Positions 33,025-44,904 of a stretch of 64,000 bases of DNA are shown in pieces; within the stretch, counting starts at the first letter, position 1; every line of letters starts with the position of its first letter. The stretch is from Ambrosia x helenae (taxonomy: Eukaryota > Streptophyta > Magnoliopsida > Asterales > Asteraceae). The DNA is taken from the NCBI GenBank assembly GCA_030844895.1, contig CM061230.1, positions 2,148,705 to 2,212,704 of the forward strand. The letters are read 5' to 3'. A program made the position numbers and the translations under genes. The notes beneath the pieces are model-generated. The model saw only the letters and a list, made by a program, of their open reading frames with translations, ran no database searches and was not told the origin of the DNA.

Positions 33025-35324
33025 TGTAAGACCCCGTTTATCAAAACAGGTCTAAATACGAGTAATTAGGACTTAAACCCAATTAGTGCAAATATTATCA
33101 CTAATTGTAATTGGAATGAAAACCTGATGACGTTAATATTGACATTTCGACTACAAAGTAACCATGGTTAAAGTGTCTACAAAACGACAAGGAGGTACCA
33201 TCCCAAAACCACACCAAAACATAGTTTAATTTATTTAAAAGAGTTTGCGGAAGCATTTAACGATGTGCACATTCGGTTCTTGATTTGTTGGTGATCATCT
33301 TCCGGCTTCCCCTTTCCGCTTTGTACCTAAAGTTTACACACATTAACTATCAAAATATGATTAGTATGCTATGCTAAGTTGAGCGAATTTGAATGGTATG
33401 GAAGATATATAAGTTATACATTGAATAACAAGTTCAACACAACCCAACCCAACTCAACTCCAAATCGTCGTAGGCGGACATCAAATCGTAGCCTACGGTC
33501 TACTGTTGTTGCTACTGTGTTCGACAGAGGAGCTGCCGTAAGCTACGGCCTCCCAGCCGTAGCTTACGGCTGGCAGGGTCTGATCGTTTCGGCCATAGGA
33601 ACCGTAGGTTACGGCTTGTGGCCGTAGCCTACAGTTTATGGCTTCTGAGAATGATGATTTTCCTTGTCCTTAACCATTTTTAGACCCCTTTTTCCCTACA
33701 CTTATGTAGAGATTATGTGCAGCCTTAAAGAGACTTCTAGGTCCTTGAAAAACAAGGTTTTTGACATCCATAACAATTTCAAATTCACAACTTAGTAGTT
33801 TCAAATTTCCTTTCTAAATTAATCGAATTAATCCACCTAATAAACTTTCACCACACGTTTGACCCGTTAAGGCACAATCATGAGCTATCTTTACATCTAG
33901 GCTCCGAATGTTTATTTTCCCATCTTGAATTAATATTCGACTTATATCTAAGGATTTGCACTACCCTTTCCCACTAGGCATGTCCCTCTACAAGACTCGT
34001 TAAGTTAGGAGCCATTAAACGCCTAATTCGCAATACCATGGATCTACAAGATTATCAAAGGCTCCCAAGACACCAATTCCTCACATTGGACAATTCAACT
34101 ACTATTCTCACCTTGACTTGATGAGTGTATAGCTTTGCCTCATCATTCTACCATTGTGGTGAAGCCTCGTGTCCATGGCCACATGTGCCACTTCTCTCGG
34201 TCTTAATCACCCAGTCCAAATGCAAGGTTTCAAGAATTCAAGAATCTCTCAATTGTCCAACATAACAAGGTGCAACTACTAGCCTACTTTAATACCTTAC
34301 ATCCATGTCATAGCCCATTTTACCAATATGCAACTATTAGAAGTCATGGTATGACTTACCTTACTCATGCCCCTTTAGCTTTAATTCCTTGCCCGAGCTA
34401 TTTCCCGTGGTCTCTTGCTTGACACCTAGATGTATTCACATAGACATTTAGGCATTGGTCGTTAGTCACGATTTCAAACAACCACACACATTTATTAAGT
34501 AGTGTCAATGCCAAGCTTATCTACAAGCATTCTAACGAGGTCGAACCTCATTGTGACATTTTGTCAAACACTTGGTGGGTAATATTTTGCAATCTTAATA
34601 CATTGGCCTTCTAGACCATGAGATCCCACCCCAATCTCAACTTCAAAGCTCATATCATACAATTAACATTACTTTTATCATTTTTCACAATTTAGATTTA
34701 GAACACACGTAATATTATATGGATTCATCGATTCTTACACACAACCATAAACCCACCAAGTTCATACCATGAACTTCAAGGATTAAGAGACTAGGTTAAT
34801 AGTAACATGATTTACCCAAGATTATATCATATTAAAGCTCTCTTATACTAAAGATGCCTTTCCTAGCTATCAATTCATCAAAAGCATATACCCCAAGACT
34901 TTTACCATCATCACATACAACTTTAGGATGACAATTTGGATGAAATCAAAGGTTACCTAGATGATTGTTAGGTCTTGGATGAGTAGAATTCACTCATGCA
35001 AGAGCTAATTCCCAACTTGCTGGATGAATTTGCCCAAATTTAGATATTAAGGTCTTGTGTATGTGTAGTGTGAGTTTTTGGCGTGAAATAATAATCAGGG
35101 AATGAACTTCTTGATTTGTTTTGTGAAGGTCTAAGCCCAAGTTTTTCCCTTGGCAGCTTTAGTCCCTCAAGATTCAATAATTCAAGTTTTGATATTTTTA
35201 TCTAATGGTTTTTCAATAAAAATATATGTGGGTTGTGGTTCCATTAGTGTCATGTTTAGACTAGATTAGGTTCCAAATAAGGATATTAAATGATAAACAT
35301 ACTTATGAAGTTTGGGGAGTTACA
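33025..35324. mobile_element. solo LTR, Ty3/gypsy type, 2.3 kb
   Basis: It runs TGTAAGACCCC...GGGGAGTTACA with a perfect 5-bp duplication CCGGC at 33020-33024 and 35325-35329. No internal region or second LTR is present, so it is what remains after LTR-LTR recombination. It sits inside the copia gag region. Near 33476-33632 it carries several CGTAGCYTACGG phrases, including a 15-bp stem with 6-base loop (33535-33549/33556-33570). No coding. Confidence 0.85.
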
Positions 35325-35329
35325 CCGGC

Positions 35330-36150
35330 CCCATTAGCGTCAGTGGTGACCAGTCCGGCAGCAACACCTTGTGGAGGTGGGGGAATAGATCCAAGGATAT
35401 TCCGGTGGGTTGTTTCCTTCCGAACGACCGCGTAGGCCCCTTCTGTTGTTGGTAACGGATCCCATTTGAGAATTTCTCTCTTAATGGGATCAAATTTTTG
35501 ATCTAGGGCATTCAAGAACTGAAAGAGTTTTTGCTCTGACCTAATGTTGTTGTATGTGGTGATGTCGGTGGGGCAGGTCATCGGATTTGGATCTCGCCTT
35601 TCAATTTCCCCCAGACTCCTTGCATCACTATCCAAAAATCCTCAAGCGGTATTCCATTTTGTTTGAATTCATTGGCTTTGATGTGTAAATCAAATTTCTA
35701 CAGCTTGTCTTTTTCGTTGCTATACGTGACCACCAGAGTGTCCCACAACGTTTTTGCTGTATGGAACTCGGTTAGGTTGCTACCTAGAGATGGTTCAATA
35801 TTTTGGATGAGCCAAGAGAACACCACCATGTCATCTTGTTCTCACTGTTCATATTTTTCATCAGTTGGGTTTGGTGGGTTCCAGGACAGATGGCATAGTA
35901 ATGCCTTTGATTTTCCTCCAATGACTACATGGATCATTCTTGCCCAAAGGGCATAGTTCTGACTGTTCAGTTTAATACTAAGAGTCATGTTATCTGAAAG
36001 TTTGTGGTTTGGGTTTTGGGTGTTGAGGCTGTTTTTTAGAATATTGGCAATTTGGGTAGAGAGGTCATCATTTTTTTACCAGGCTGCTGTCATCCGACAT
36101 GGCAGCCAAGAAAAGTAGGTGATGAGTAAAGGTTGTGAAGATCTCTCACC
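35330..36150 (-). pseudogene. copia gag remnant
   Basis: The minus strand reads LNSQNYALWARMIHVVIGGK, MVVFSWLIQNIEPSL and TAKTLWDTLVVTYSNE, the UBN2-type copia gag. A second piece has FLNALDQKFDPIKREILKWD. Stops (for example in KYEQ*EQDD) and frameshifts break it. Confidence 0.85.
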
Positions 36151-36163
36151 GCTCTAATACCAA
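36151..36163 (-). promoter_or_regulatory. copia primer-binding site
   Basis: On the minus strand TTGGTATTAGAGC follows the 5' LTR directly. It matches the tRNA-Met complement TGGTATCAGAGC with one change. Confidence 0.85.
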
Positions 36164-36348
36164 GTTGAAAAAGATATTCAAATGTGTTGAGAATGATTGA
36201 TTGTATTATTCATTTGTTTTATACAATTGACAATAAATCAATCGATGGTTGGACACACGGTGGGCATGAGCTGGCATCTTGATAAATATGGAAGTGATGT
36301 GTAGTTGATCCATAATTTTCTTCTAAAAAATGTTTTCCTTTTCTAACA
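36163..36348 (-). repeat. copia 5' LTR
   Basis: Pairs with 21121-21357 (about 80-85% by eye, with a deletion). It begins TGTTAGAAAAGG at 36348 on the minus strand. Confidence 0.85.
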
Positions 36349-36356
36349 ATATGCTT

Positions 36357-37659
36357 CAGGGGCGGACCTAGCATAAAGCTAGGGGTCACGCCCGCAACCC
36401 CTCAAATTTTCGCGCGTAGTGGAGTTTTTTTTACGTTTTTTGTAAAACGTTACCCCTAATATAAATTTTACGTTACCCCAAAATAAATTTTACATTACTC
36501 CAATAAATTTTGCGTTACGTTACTCGGAAAATATTATCGAACTTATACTAAACGTCACTTGTCTAAACCACACGTCCATATCTATTACCAAACCCAACCT
36601 AATTCCCATACCCCCTTGACCCAAACAAGTAAGCCCAAACCAGGCCCACCCCAATCCTCTAACACCTAAAAAAATATAAGTTATAATTTATGTCTATAAG
36701 TGATTATTCGATTGTTTATGTTATAAATTGTATTTTGTGTTTATAATTGATTTTTTATGTTATAAATTATAATTTGTGTTTTGGGTTTATAATTGATTTT
36801 TTATGTTATAAATTATAATTTGGGTTTTGGGTTTATAATTTGATTGATTATTAGAAGTTACAATTAGTAATTGATTTTGGATGTTTGATTAATTGATTAG
36901 GTCTGTGACTGTTGTGCGATTGTGAAAACGAAACCACATACTAATCCTAAACAAGCGGTTTTTAGCAATTTGTTTAAAAGAAAAGCCACCGAAAATGATG
37001 AGATTGGTTCATGTAATACTCCAAGTATTGATAATAAGGATACGCAATGCAAGAGAATGATGATGTTGCTAATAATGATAATGATATGCAAACGAATGAC
37101 GATGTTGCTACAACTACAAGTCCAAATGCTCCTAATTCTTCAGCTTCAACCGCGAGTTCATATATTGATTTGAACGCTCTTCCTTCGAATCCCACTGATA
37201 CACCACCCAGTGCTAGCAATCAACCACGAAGTCATATATTTAAATGGACACAAAGTGTGACCTTGCTCGTGTAATGGTGGAACCGGAAAGCATAAAACTT
37301 TTCCTTTGGTTTATCGGGTATTGAAATTAGCGTTGGTTTACCGGTTTCAACCGCAAGCGTTGAAAGGATTTTTTCTAAAATGAAGTTTATCAAGACGGAT
37401 TTACGCAATCAAATGGGTGGGAACTATTTGAACAATGCTCTAATTTATTTTGTCGAAAGAAAAAAAATTGATTAAGTAAAAGAAGATAACGTAATGGCTC
37501 GATTTTAAACTTTCAAGAATCGGATAGGCGAAATCTATTAGGTATATGTGAAACTTTATCTATTACCATGTTTTAATTTTTATTTCTTTTACATTATATA
37601 AAACTATGACGATTTTTTTTGAACGTTACTCCTCATTTATTTTTCTAAATCCGCCATTG
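36357..37659 (+). mobile_element. Tip100-like hAT element, internally deleted
   Basis: The inverted ends CAGGGGCGGA and TCCGCCATTG and an exact 8-bp duplication ATATGCTT (36349-36356 and 37660-37667) define it. About 1.3 kb long. A plus-strand piece near 36922-37270 reads a transposase N-terminus (SNLFKRKATENDEIGS, then an Asp/Ser/Thr-rich stretch). 37315-37475 reads LALVLPVSTASVERIFSKMK, the hAT C-terminal dimerisation domain. The DDE core between is missing. It inserted one base outside the copia LTR end. Confidence 0.92.
37315..37475 (+). pseudogene. hAT transposase C-terminal (dimerisation) fragment
   Basis: Reads ALVLPVSTASVERIFSKMKF, then KTDLRNQMGGNYLNNALIYF and VERKK before a stop. 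The S-x-x-S-x-ER-x-FS signature is typical of hAT C-termini. The N-terminal piece upstream is in another frame, so no functional transposase is encoded. Confidence 0.85.
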
Positions 37660-37667
37660 ATATGCTT

Positions 37668-38957
37668 CATCTTATTATTGTTCCAAATAATCCTTTTACC
37701 TTTTAGCTTTATTTGGCTTATCTATTTTTTACTAGGAAAAAAAAAATCTGAACTCTCTTTTAGATAGGGATGGCAATCATGGCAGATTTACGTGTTTCAA
37801 GTTGACGAGTTTAAATTTAACTATTCAACCTGAAGTCCTAAACACAACTCATATTTTATTCATATCAAAAACATCAACCTTAACTTAGACACACTTAAAA
37901 CCGTGTAAATCGAACATAACTTTTTAACACATATATCTAAATGTGAAACATGATGGCGGGTAATAATCAAGTTGTAAACACCTTAATCAAGTTTTTGAGT
38001 TTTAATAAATTTGTTAAACAAGTCTTAAACAGGTTAACAGGTCACCCTGTTAGTGACAGATCTAGAAAAGGAGAGAGAGAATATTCTTTAATCATGTGTA
38101 TTGATTAGGAGTGTGAATATCATATACGAATCTAACACAGAATTCATGGGTTTGGTTTATATAACATGTTAGGGTCAATTTCAAGTCCAACTCGTGAAGT
38201 CGTTTGGCCAAATGGTGTTCAATTCGTAGGTTGACAAGTTTAACCCGTTTAATATTAAATTTACTTTTTAAATGTTTTAATACTACAATTTAGACAAATT
38301 GTCAATTTTATGTGAAATAAAACATGGAAAAGAGAATCAACTTTTAATTTTTCTATAGATATCCTTAAGATCAATGAAGCCCATAACACTAAATTAGTGG
38401 ATCATATTTGGGCCGTAATTTGCCATGCTCTCCGTTAAAAATTTTAATGGCCCACTTGTAGAATAACATAAACTTCTATAATTTGTTTTAGGTAGTTTTG
38501 AAATAATATAATGTTGTTCTAATGTTATGTTGGGCACACCTTATCCTTCTTTTTCTTCATTCTTACAACTTAAACCACACCTATAACTTAATAATTTTGT
38601 CTCGGTAGATATGGTGGCGAACTAGCGATAGAGGTGGCGGCATCAATAGACACGTGCGGCATGCACGATTTCTTATGAGTTCATACCAACCGAACTTATA
38701 ATTGTAAACACCGTCGACAACTCATGAGACTATAGGCTATAGCAACATTAGACCATAGCAAGAATGTCGACGAGTCAAACAACCCAACTTATAGTTGTAA
38801 TTTGTCGGTTTTGACCCTAACGCGCTTACTCAACCCACGCATCTAGCCCATATTACCACTTACAAACAAAAGATTGTTTCCATACATCTCAAAGTCTAAT
38901 TGTAGTATATGATTCATATGAATGACTCTAGTCTTGTCTATCTAGTATCTACAAAAT
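37668..38957. other. 1.3 kb between hAT element and NET gene
   Basis: AT-rich; no gene is visible. It has dispersed phrases (GGGATGGCAAT, TTGACGAGTTTAA, GGTTGACAAGTTTAACCC) that also occur near 4235-4400 and 47450, so it probably includes relics of an unclassified repeat. The part next to 38958 should hold the 3' UTR of the NET gene. Confidence 0.4.
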
Positions 38958-40781
38958 CTACTCAAAAAAACATCTTTTCCCAAAATACCTTGAGAAAAAA
39001 CTACATCTATTAACCTGCATTTTGGAAGCAAACCTCTTTTTAATATTCACATTCTCTTGCTTCATTGAGTCCACACATAAACTCAACTGTCTTATTGCTT
39101 CTCTTTTCTCTTCATCTTTTTCAACCAACATTTCCTTCTGAATCTTGTTTTCTTCTTTCAGTCTATTGATCTCTTCCCTCAAACTCATCAACTCTTCACT
39201 TAAAGATTCGTCGTTGCGAATATGATGCTCATTGATCACTGAGTCATTAGAGTCTTGATCATGGTACAAGTCAATTGAGTCAGAATAGCTGTCATAGGAT
39301 TTGTCAGCATCAGTGATCAGATGGGAAGTTTTGTGTTGTCGGGTCAAAAGGCGAGTGGTTGAGTCAAACTCAAACTTTGTGGCTTGGTGATCATAGTGTA
39401 GCGCTAGTGCCCGATGGGTTCGGTATTGATCCTCGATTAGTTTAATAAGCTCAGGTCTTTTCTTGTAATACATTTCTGCGCGCTTTGCGAACGAGTCTGC
39501 TTCTTGTTCAATCAAGTTCAGCATGCATTCTGTCTTTTCATCTAACTCTGTCAAGTGTCAACCATGATTCACATGAATGTCATCATTCATTGTAACATAA
39601 GTTTTCATAAAAGTTTTCCAAAACTACAAAAACAATCTTATGTACATATAAAGCAAGTTTCATTAGGAGAAAACCAGTTTTACCCTTGATGTGTTTTTAA
39701 TACCATTTAGTTTAGAAAACTTTCAAAATTTTAACAAAAGGGCTCTGAAGGGCAAAATGGTAAATTAATGATTCTACCCCTTTTTAATACCAACATGTTT
39801 TCGTACCCCTAGCTTTTGATACATTTGGCTCATTGGCACTGGAGGCTACCCGTTTCCTGACCAGGGTCCAGCGAGTTATTCATAGTAGTGTCTCGGCTTC
39901 GGGTGGGCAAGGTTATGTTTTTAGTCGGTTAGGGTTTGCCATTTAGAAAGGGGTGGCGGCGCAGCTTGTTGCCCGCCTTCTCGCTATCTTGATGTAATTT
40001 GTAATGTTTTTTATTTAATGGATAATGAATTATCTTTTGATTAAAAAAAATCGAAACGAATATAAAATTATGAGTAACTCCCACAATATTATTAGATCAA
40101 GAAAAATACTCAAAAACTTGATTCTTACAAGTTACAATCCCTACACAATATATCGTATATATAGCTAACATAACGCGTTAGACTATAACCAAGATTCTTT
40201 AATTATCTAGCATCCTAACTCGTTTTGGATGCTAGATGATTATCTAATCAATTAACTAGAACATGATAAGCAGGGGCGAACATACTTTATGGGGAGGGGT
40301 TGCGGACGTTGCAGCTCAACTTTGCGCGCGTAGTGAAAAAATAGTGTAAAATTTGGTTTTTTTTTACGAAATTTGGAAAACATTGCTACTAAAATGAAAA
40401 AAATGAAAAACGTTACTACTGATTTTGTGGCCTAGATCCGCCACTGATGATAAGTACACCTAATTATTAAACCATAATCACATTTAATAATCTATAATTA
40501 ATTATCCACTCCATAATCACATTTCTTGAATCTTGAAAGCAATAACCTTTAAGAAAACTAACTTATTCTAAATCTTGATTTCTCAACAAAAACTAAACCT
40601 TTAATAACCGAAACCGAATTAAAAATAAAAACAATACATCAAAACACAAAAAAAAAAATGTTGTACCTGAAAGAGTGGATTGAAGCCATGGAGAGTTTGT
40701 TGTAATATTATTATTATTATTATTATTGTCTTGACTATCAAACCACCAACAATAAGCAGACAACTTCTTTGTCTCCACCAT
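38958..40781 (-). CDS. NET3: NETWORKED-family actin-binding protein (NET3-like), two exons
   Basis: Exons 40667-40781 and 38958-39547 (minus) join at CTTTCAG/GTACAA and TTGACAG/AGTTAGAT, giving about 234 residues. Residues about 8-85 are the NAB domain (KIP1-like actin-binding domain): SAYCWWFDSQ, SPWLQSTLSELDEKTECMLN, then QEADSFAKRAEMYYKKRPEL and RTHRALALHYDH. A predicted coiled coil (EELMSLREEINRLKEENKIQ) and the conserved EKREAIRQLSLCVDSMKQEN follow, as in NET3 proteins, which tie actin to membranes and ER-plasma membrane contacts. The length fits the short NET3 group. Oddities: a seven-Asn tract encoded by an AAT repeat sits inside the NAB domain, and the usual WWWDSH reads CWWFDSQ. The 1.12-kb intron holds a LINE tail and a hAT MITE. 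Start ATG context is good (AAAATGG). Confidence 0.88.
39780..40050 (+). mobile_element. LINE 3' tail (truncated), in NET intron
   Basis: The plus strand reads PLAFDTF, EATRFLTRVQRVIHSSVSAS and ends KGVAAQLVARLLAILM-stop, then an A-rich end. Related copies lie at 42685-42940 (minus) and 49595-49692 (plus). All are truncated at the 5' side and share the 3' end, as expected for a retroposed non-LTR element. The family assignment is inferred. Confidence 0.55.
40271..40446. mobile_element. hAT (Tip100-like) MITE in NET intron
   Basis: The ends CAGGGGCGAAC and ATCCGCCACTG are inverted, with an exact 8-bp duplication ATGATAAG (40263-40270 and 40447-40454). Subterminal GCGCGCGTAGTG and AAAACGTTACTACTG also occur in the longer element at 36357, so it probably derives from that family. 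Confidence 0.9.
40707..40727 (-). repeat. (AAT)7 coding microsatellite
   Basis: It encodes seven asparagines between the WWFDSQ and SPWLQ parts of the NAB domain. Confidence 0.9.
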
Positions 40782-41076
40782 TTTAATATCACCTTCACAA
40801 TAATCCCACTTTAAAACATCAATAAATAAAAAAAACTAAGTAAACCAGTTAAAATTCTATGATCAAGATTCAAGATACATACACTAAACAAAGCCCAATT
40901 ATTATTAAAACATATTCATATAAGAATATTAATATAAGAAGAAGGAACTAGGTACCAGAAAGAAGAAGACAAAGTAGAGATTTAATGGAGGAATAATATT
41001 TTGTCAGTCAAAACATGCATAATTGATGAAGAAGAAGAAGATGGTAGTTGAAACATGACAGTAGGAAGTGTTTATA

Positions 41077-41077
<1 letters not shown>
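40782..41077 (-). promoter_or_regulatory. upstream region of NET gene, possible 5' UTR intron
   Basis: On the minus strand a GAAGAAG-rich leader ends TTTCTG/GTACCTAG at about 40957, a possible donor. AG sites just before the ATG (GTGAAG at about 40796) could be the acceptor, so a 5' UTR intron is possible. No clear TATA box is seen. Confidence 0.35.

Positions 41078-41160
<83 letters not shown>
41078..41160. repeat. (TTA)n microsatellite
   Basis: About 27 units, 300-380 bp upstream of the NET start codon. Confidence 0.95.
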
Positions 41161-41430
41161 GAGGTGAAGGGTATTTTAGTCCATGTGAAATATTTATTTA
41201 ACTAATTAGATTGTGACACGGAGTCTTATGGGCCCATTATGATACGGTTGGAAGACAAAGTAGGAGTTTGAAATGGGTTGAATTTACGGTTTTGCCCCTG
41301 GTGGGTTATTTTGTGGTGTGGAGATTAATGTGGGCCCAGAAGAGGGTAGAAGTGTCATGATTCATGAAAAGCTTAAACGGTTGTTTGGAGCGTCTAATAA
41401 GGAGGATATTTAAATTATTTATTTATATAA

Positions 41431-41631
41431 CTAGCTTATACCCCGGGAGCGTCCCGGGTTGAGAAAATCTAAGTAAAGTGAATAAAATTAGAAGTATCCA
41501 AACTATAAAAATGACATCTATATAGCAATTACTGTTGGAGAGCATCCCGAGTTGAAATATCTAATATGACATAATAAAATATCTAATATGACAACATAAT
41601 TAATGACCTGCTAATATATGATTAATGAATA

Positions 41632-41678
<47 letters not shown>

Positions 41679-42182
41679 TTAAACAAATCTCTGCCATAAG
41701 TTATCATATTCTAATATAAAAAAAGGTAATTGGGTCAGGTATCACCTAATCCCAGGCCCGACCCAAACCCACAATTTTTTTTAAATTAATTACAAACATG
41801 ACACAATACCTGTGTGGTTACAAAAAATAGTCGTTTTTTTTCTCCTTTTTTATATAGCAATATGGTACTCGTTGAAAAGATAATAAAACGCTCGTTAATT
41901 TGGTGTAATTTTTTTCTTTAAAAAATCTCGTATATAAAAGATATTAAAGTTTAAAAGTTATGAGAGGAAACATGAGAGGGAAAATAATAAAGTTTTAATA
42001 TTTAAATTTAGTAGATTAGGTATTTAATAGATTGTGTTAAATCATATTTAAACCATATTTATTCCTTTCTTTTAATTGGTCTAGAGTTACCACATCACAT
42101 CCTATGTGGCATCTCTTAAAAGAGAGATTGCATAATATTATGACATGTCATTAAAATGGCTTTGGTTTATTATATGTATAGA
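41431..42182 (-). mobile_element. non-autonomous Helitron
   Basis: On the minus strand it begins TCTATACATATAATAAACC (42182) after an A and ends with the hairpin CCCGGGACGCTCCCGGG, then GTATAAGCTAG|T (41431). It contains (TTA)n at 41634-41678 and a block at 41826-41960 shared with the Helitrons at 5218 and 8104. No coding. Confidence 0.82.
41634..41678. repeat. (TTA)n microsatellite
   Basis: About 15 units inside the Helitron. Confidence 0.95.
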
Positions 42183-42684
42183 TTTACCATTTTATATAAT
42201 AAAAATGAAAATAGTGAGAAGATACAAAAAAAAAAAAAAAAAAAAAAAAAAACACAATAAATCATGAAATATGACACGATGAGCCAAAAAATATAACATA
42301 ATGCTGAAGAAAAAAGACACAATAAATTGAAAAAATGATACAATGATGAAAATAAGAAAAAGACACAATGGTACATAAAAGACACAATGATATAACGCAT
42401 ATTCTAAAAACTACAAGCTAAAACCCAAAAAAACAAAGACCTAAAAACTAACGCCGTAGAGTTCGATAAGACGATTTCAATGCCGCTTGAATGAGTTCAA
42501 TCGGAGTCCGTTTGATACCCTTCCTACGACTTCCTATTTTTCTTTCACTGTGTATTTGATCCTAACCCTTTTATTATAAGAATTTAGTGCAATTGCTAAT
42601 TACTTACAAAAAGATTGATAATTGCACAAGAAGTAAATATTTATGGATTAATTTTGATGTTATACATTTTAAGTGATGAATATT
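42183..42684. other. intergenic DNA between Helitron and NHX
   Basis: A poly-A run at 42228-42252, recurrent GACACAATG/GATACAATGA phrases at 42260-42400, and nothing coding. Confidence 0.5.
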
Positions 42685-42940
42685 TTTTTTAATAATACAC
42701 TGTTCATTCCATGAATTTAAGTACATAACAGCAAGAATGACATCAAGATAGCAGGCAAGCGAGCAACAAGCTACGCCACCACCCCTTTCTGGATAGCAAA
42801 TCTTAATCTACTAAACCCAAAACCCAGCCCCTGAAATTGAAACATTGTTATGGACAACCCGTTGAACCCTAATCAGAAAACGAGTAGCTTCTGATGCTAG
42901 GGAACCGAAGGTATCAAAAGCCAGGGGTACAAAAACTGCA
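42685..42940 (-). mobile_element. LINE 3' tail (truncated), downstream of NHX
   Basis: The minus strand reads VPLAFDTFGSLASEATRFLI, RVQRVVHNNVSISG, then KGVVA-type sequence and an ATTAAAAAAAA tail at the low-coordinate end. Same family as 39780-40050. Confidence 0.55.
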
Positions 42941-42946
42941 TCAAAC

Positions 42947-43089
42947 CAGTGGCAGATTCAGAGGGAGTTTCGAGGGTCAATTTGAAAAAAAAATTTGAAA
43001 ATTTTAGTAGAAAAAAGTTGAAAAATTAATGAAAATCAGTTAAAATCTACGAAAAGAGCCCCTGAAAATTATTCTTGAATTTGCCACTG
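42947..43089. mobile_element. hAT-like MITE in the NHX 3' region
   Basis: The ends CAGTGGCAGATTCAG and TGAATTTGCCACTG are inverted. The flanks CATCAAAC (42939-42946) and AATCAAAC (43090-43097) match in 7 of 8. Confidence 0.8.
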
Positions 43090-43271
43090 AATCAAACATA
43101 ACAAAGTCAACACAGTTTAATGCAAAGCTCACCTAGTGACACAATAAATAAATAAATAAATAAACCAAGAAAATTTTATAAAACAAGAAATTAGCAGAAA
43201 ACTTAAAAGTTAAACTAGTGTCAAAGCATTCCTAATGTATACAAAAGTCAACCATAGTTAAAACCTATAAG

Positions 43272-44356
43272 TCAGTGAATCACATCCATGTCGCGGGTCC
43301 CAGTGGCATACGACACAAAACCGCTGCCGCCAAATACCGGGCGCATGCACGAGTCATCAAATTTCCTCCAGTAGTAATGAACCGTGGATGTAGGACTGTT
43401 GAGTAGCATCGATAAACTCAGTTTGGTTCTTAGAGTACCCTGATTTCCATTTTCAGGATCATCATGTCCGTTTTCAAGAAGTGGCGTCGTCGATGATGTT
43501 GGACTAGATGGTTCAGTTTGGCTAGATTGAGGTAACAACCTCCGTATCAGCGGCTTAGTCAGCAATCCAAATACCTGCGCGGTTAGGGGTAAAGGTTAAA
43601 GATAAAGACGCGAGTATTTATCCGTTAAAAATAACTAAAAAAAATATTCATGTCAAAAACATCAAAACCTATAATATGACCTGTCCATTGACATATTTAA
43701 TATATTTTGACCCATTTGACACATTTCTTTGGTTAAGTATTTAAGTAGATTAAGAGGGTGTTTGGGATTGCGTTTTGAATCTGATTTTTAGATTATTGCG
43801 TTTTGAAAACGCAGATAATCAGTTTTTAGTGTTTGGATTGCGTTTTGAAAACGCAGATAATCAGTTTTTTAGGCTACCAAAACGCAATAATCTATAAGCA
43901 GCTCCACCACTGCTTTTCCAAAACGCATAATCTATTTTGAATAATCAATCACGAACACCCCCTAAATGTGTTTTCCGATAAAGGAATTGAGATGCTTACA
44001 ATAGTGCTAAAAAGAACAATAGTAATGGTGCTGGTGATCAAAAGTGCATTTGCAGGCTGACTTGTTTGTCCAGATCCGGTGAACTGCAAACGAATCAAGA
44101 AATTGTAATTGTATTAGTAAATCTATTTGGATGATATACAATGGATGCGTTTCATTTGGGCGAGTTTCAACCCATTCCAACTCATTGGACCCAAATCATT
44201 TCACGGGTCAAAATTTCCGCTTGTAATGAAGGGTGATACAGTCATACAGATCAAATATGTTGGTTAAGCATTAATTTTTCTACCAAGTTTACCTTCTTAT
44301 ACGCAAGCGCAATAGAAACAGCTCCTCGCATTAGACCGGCCCACCAAACTACAAAC

Positions 44357-44392
<36 letters not shown>

Positions 44393-44862
44393 ATGATAAA
44401 CTTCGTTGTTACAATGAGTAATACATAATCAAGAAAGTTGAACTATACTTTTACTTACCTGCTGTTTAATTCTGATATCTTCATTACGATCCCTCCGTAT
44501 TAAGTTAGAGATATATGAAAGAGGTAATATGAAAGTTGCTCGTCCAATCATAATCAGCACAAGGAGTATGACACTTGCCCAGATAGATTTTCCAGGGCTG
44601 CAAAATGGAATCATGGCTACAAATTAATGAGGTCAAACTGGTTACGAATTATCCCTAACGATTCAAACGGTTCGGTTCGAAGCGGACTAAAGTGTATTTT
44701 TAATGCATAAAACCTCATAAATATTTTTATTCTAAACAAACATAGATGATTGTAGAAATAATACACATCTGTAATCATATTTGGCACACTAATTTGTGTT
44801 TTGACCCCCCCCCCTTTTCCGCCCATTTTCCTACCTCCGGTGGCAAACATTGACCCAAAACT

Positions 44863-44904
<42 letters not shown>

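Larger units (their letters stand above)
21121..36348 (-). mobile_element. Ty1/copia retrotransposon, decayed and twice interrupted
   Basis: On the minus strand the order is 5' LTR (36163-36348), tRNA-Met-type primer site, gag, zinc knuckle, protease, integrase, reverse transcriptase, RNase H, polypurine tract and 3' LTR (21121-21357). Integrase before reverse transcriptase is the copia order. Later insertions at 23761-32098 and 33025-35324 split it, so the element proper is about 4.6 kb. Frameshifts and stops occur throughout. I could not find a matching 5-bp duplication (CTAAG on the left, ATATG on the right), which fits an old insertion. Confidence 0.9.

Noticed and set aside
21116..36353. 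Target-site duplication for the copia element
   Set aside because: CTAAG and ATATG do not match; no alternative boundary gave a match, so none is claimed.
36922..37274. Independent small gene with Asp/Ser-rich product
   Set aside because: Lies within hAT element ends and leads to a transposase C-terminal domain; it is a transposase remnant.
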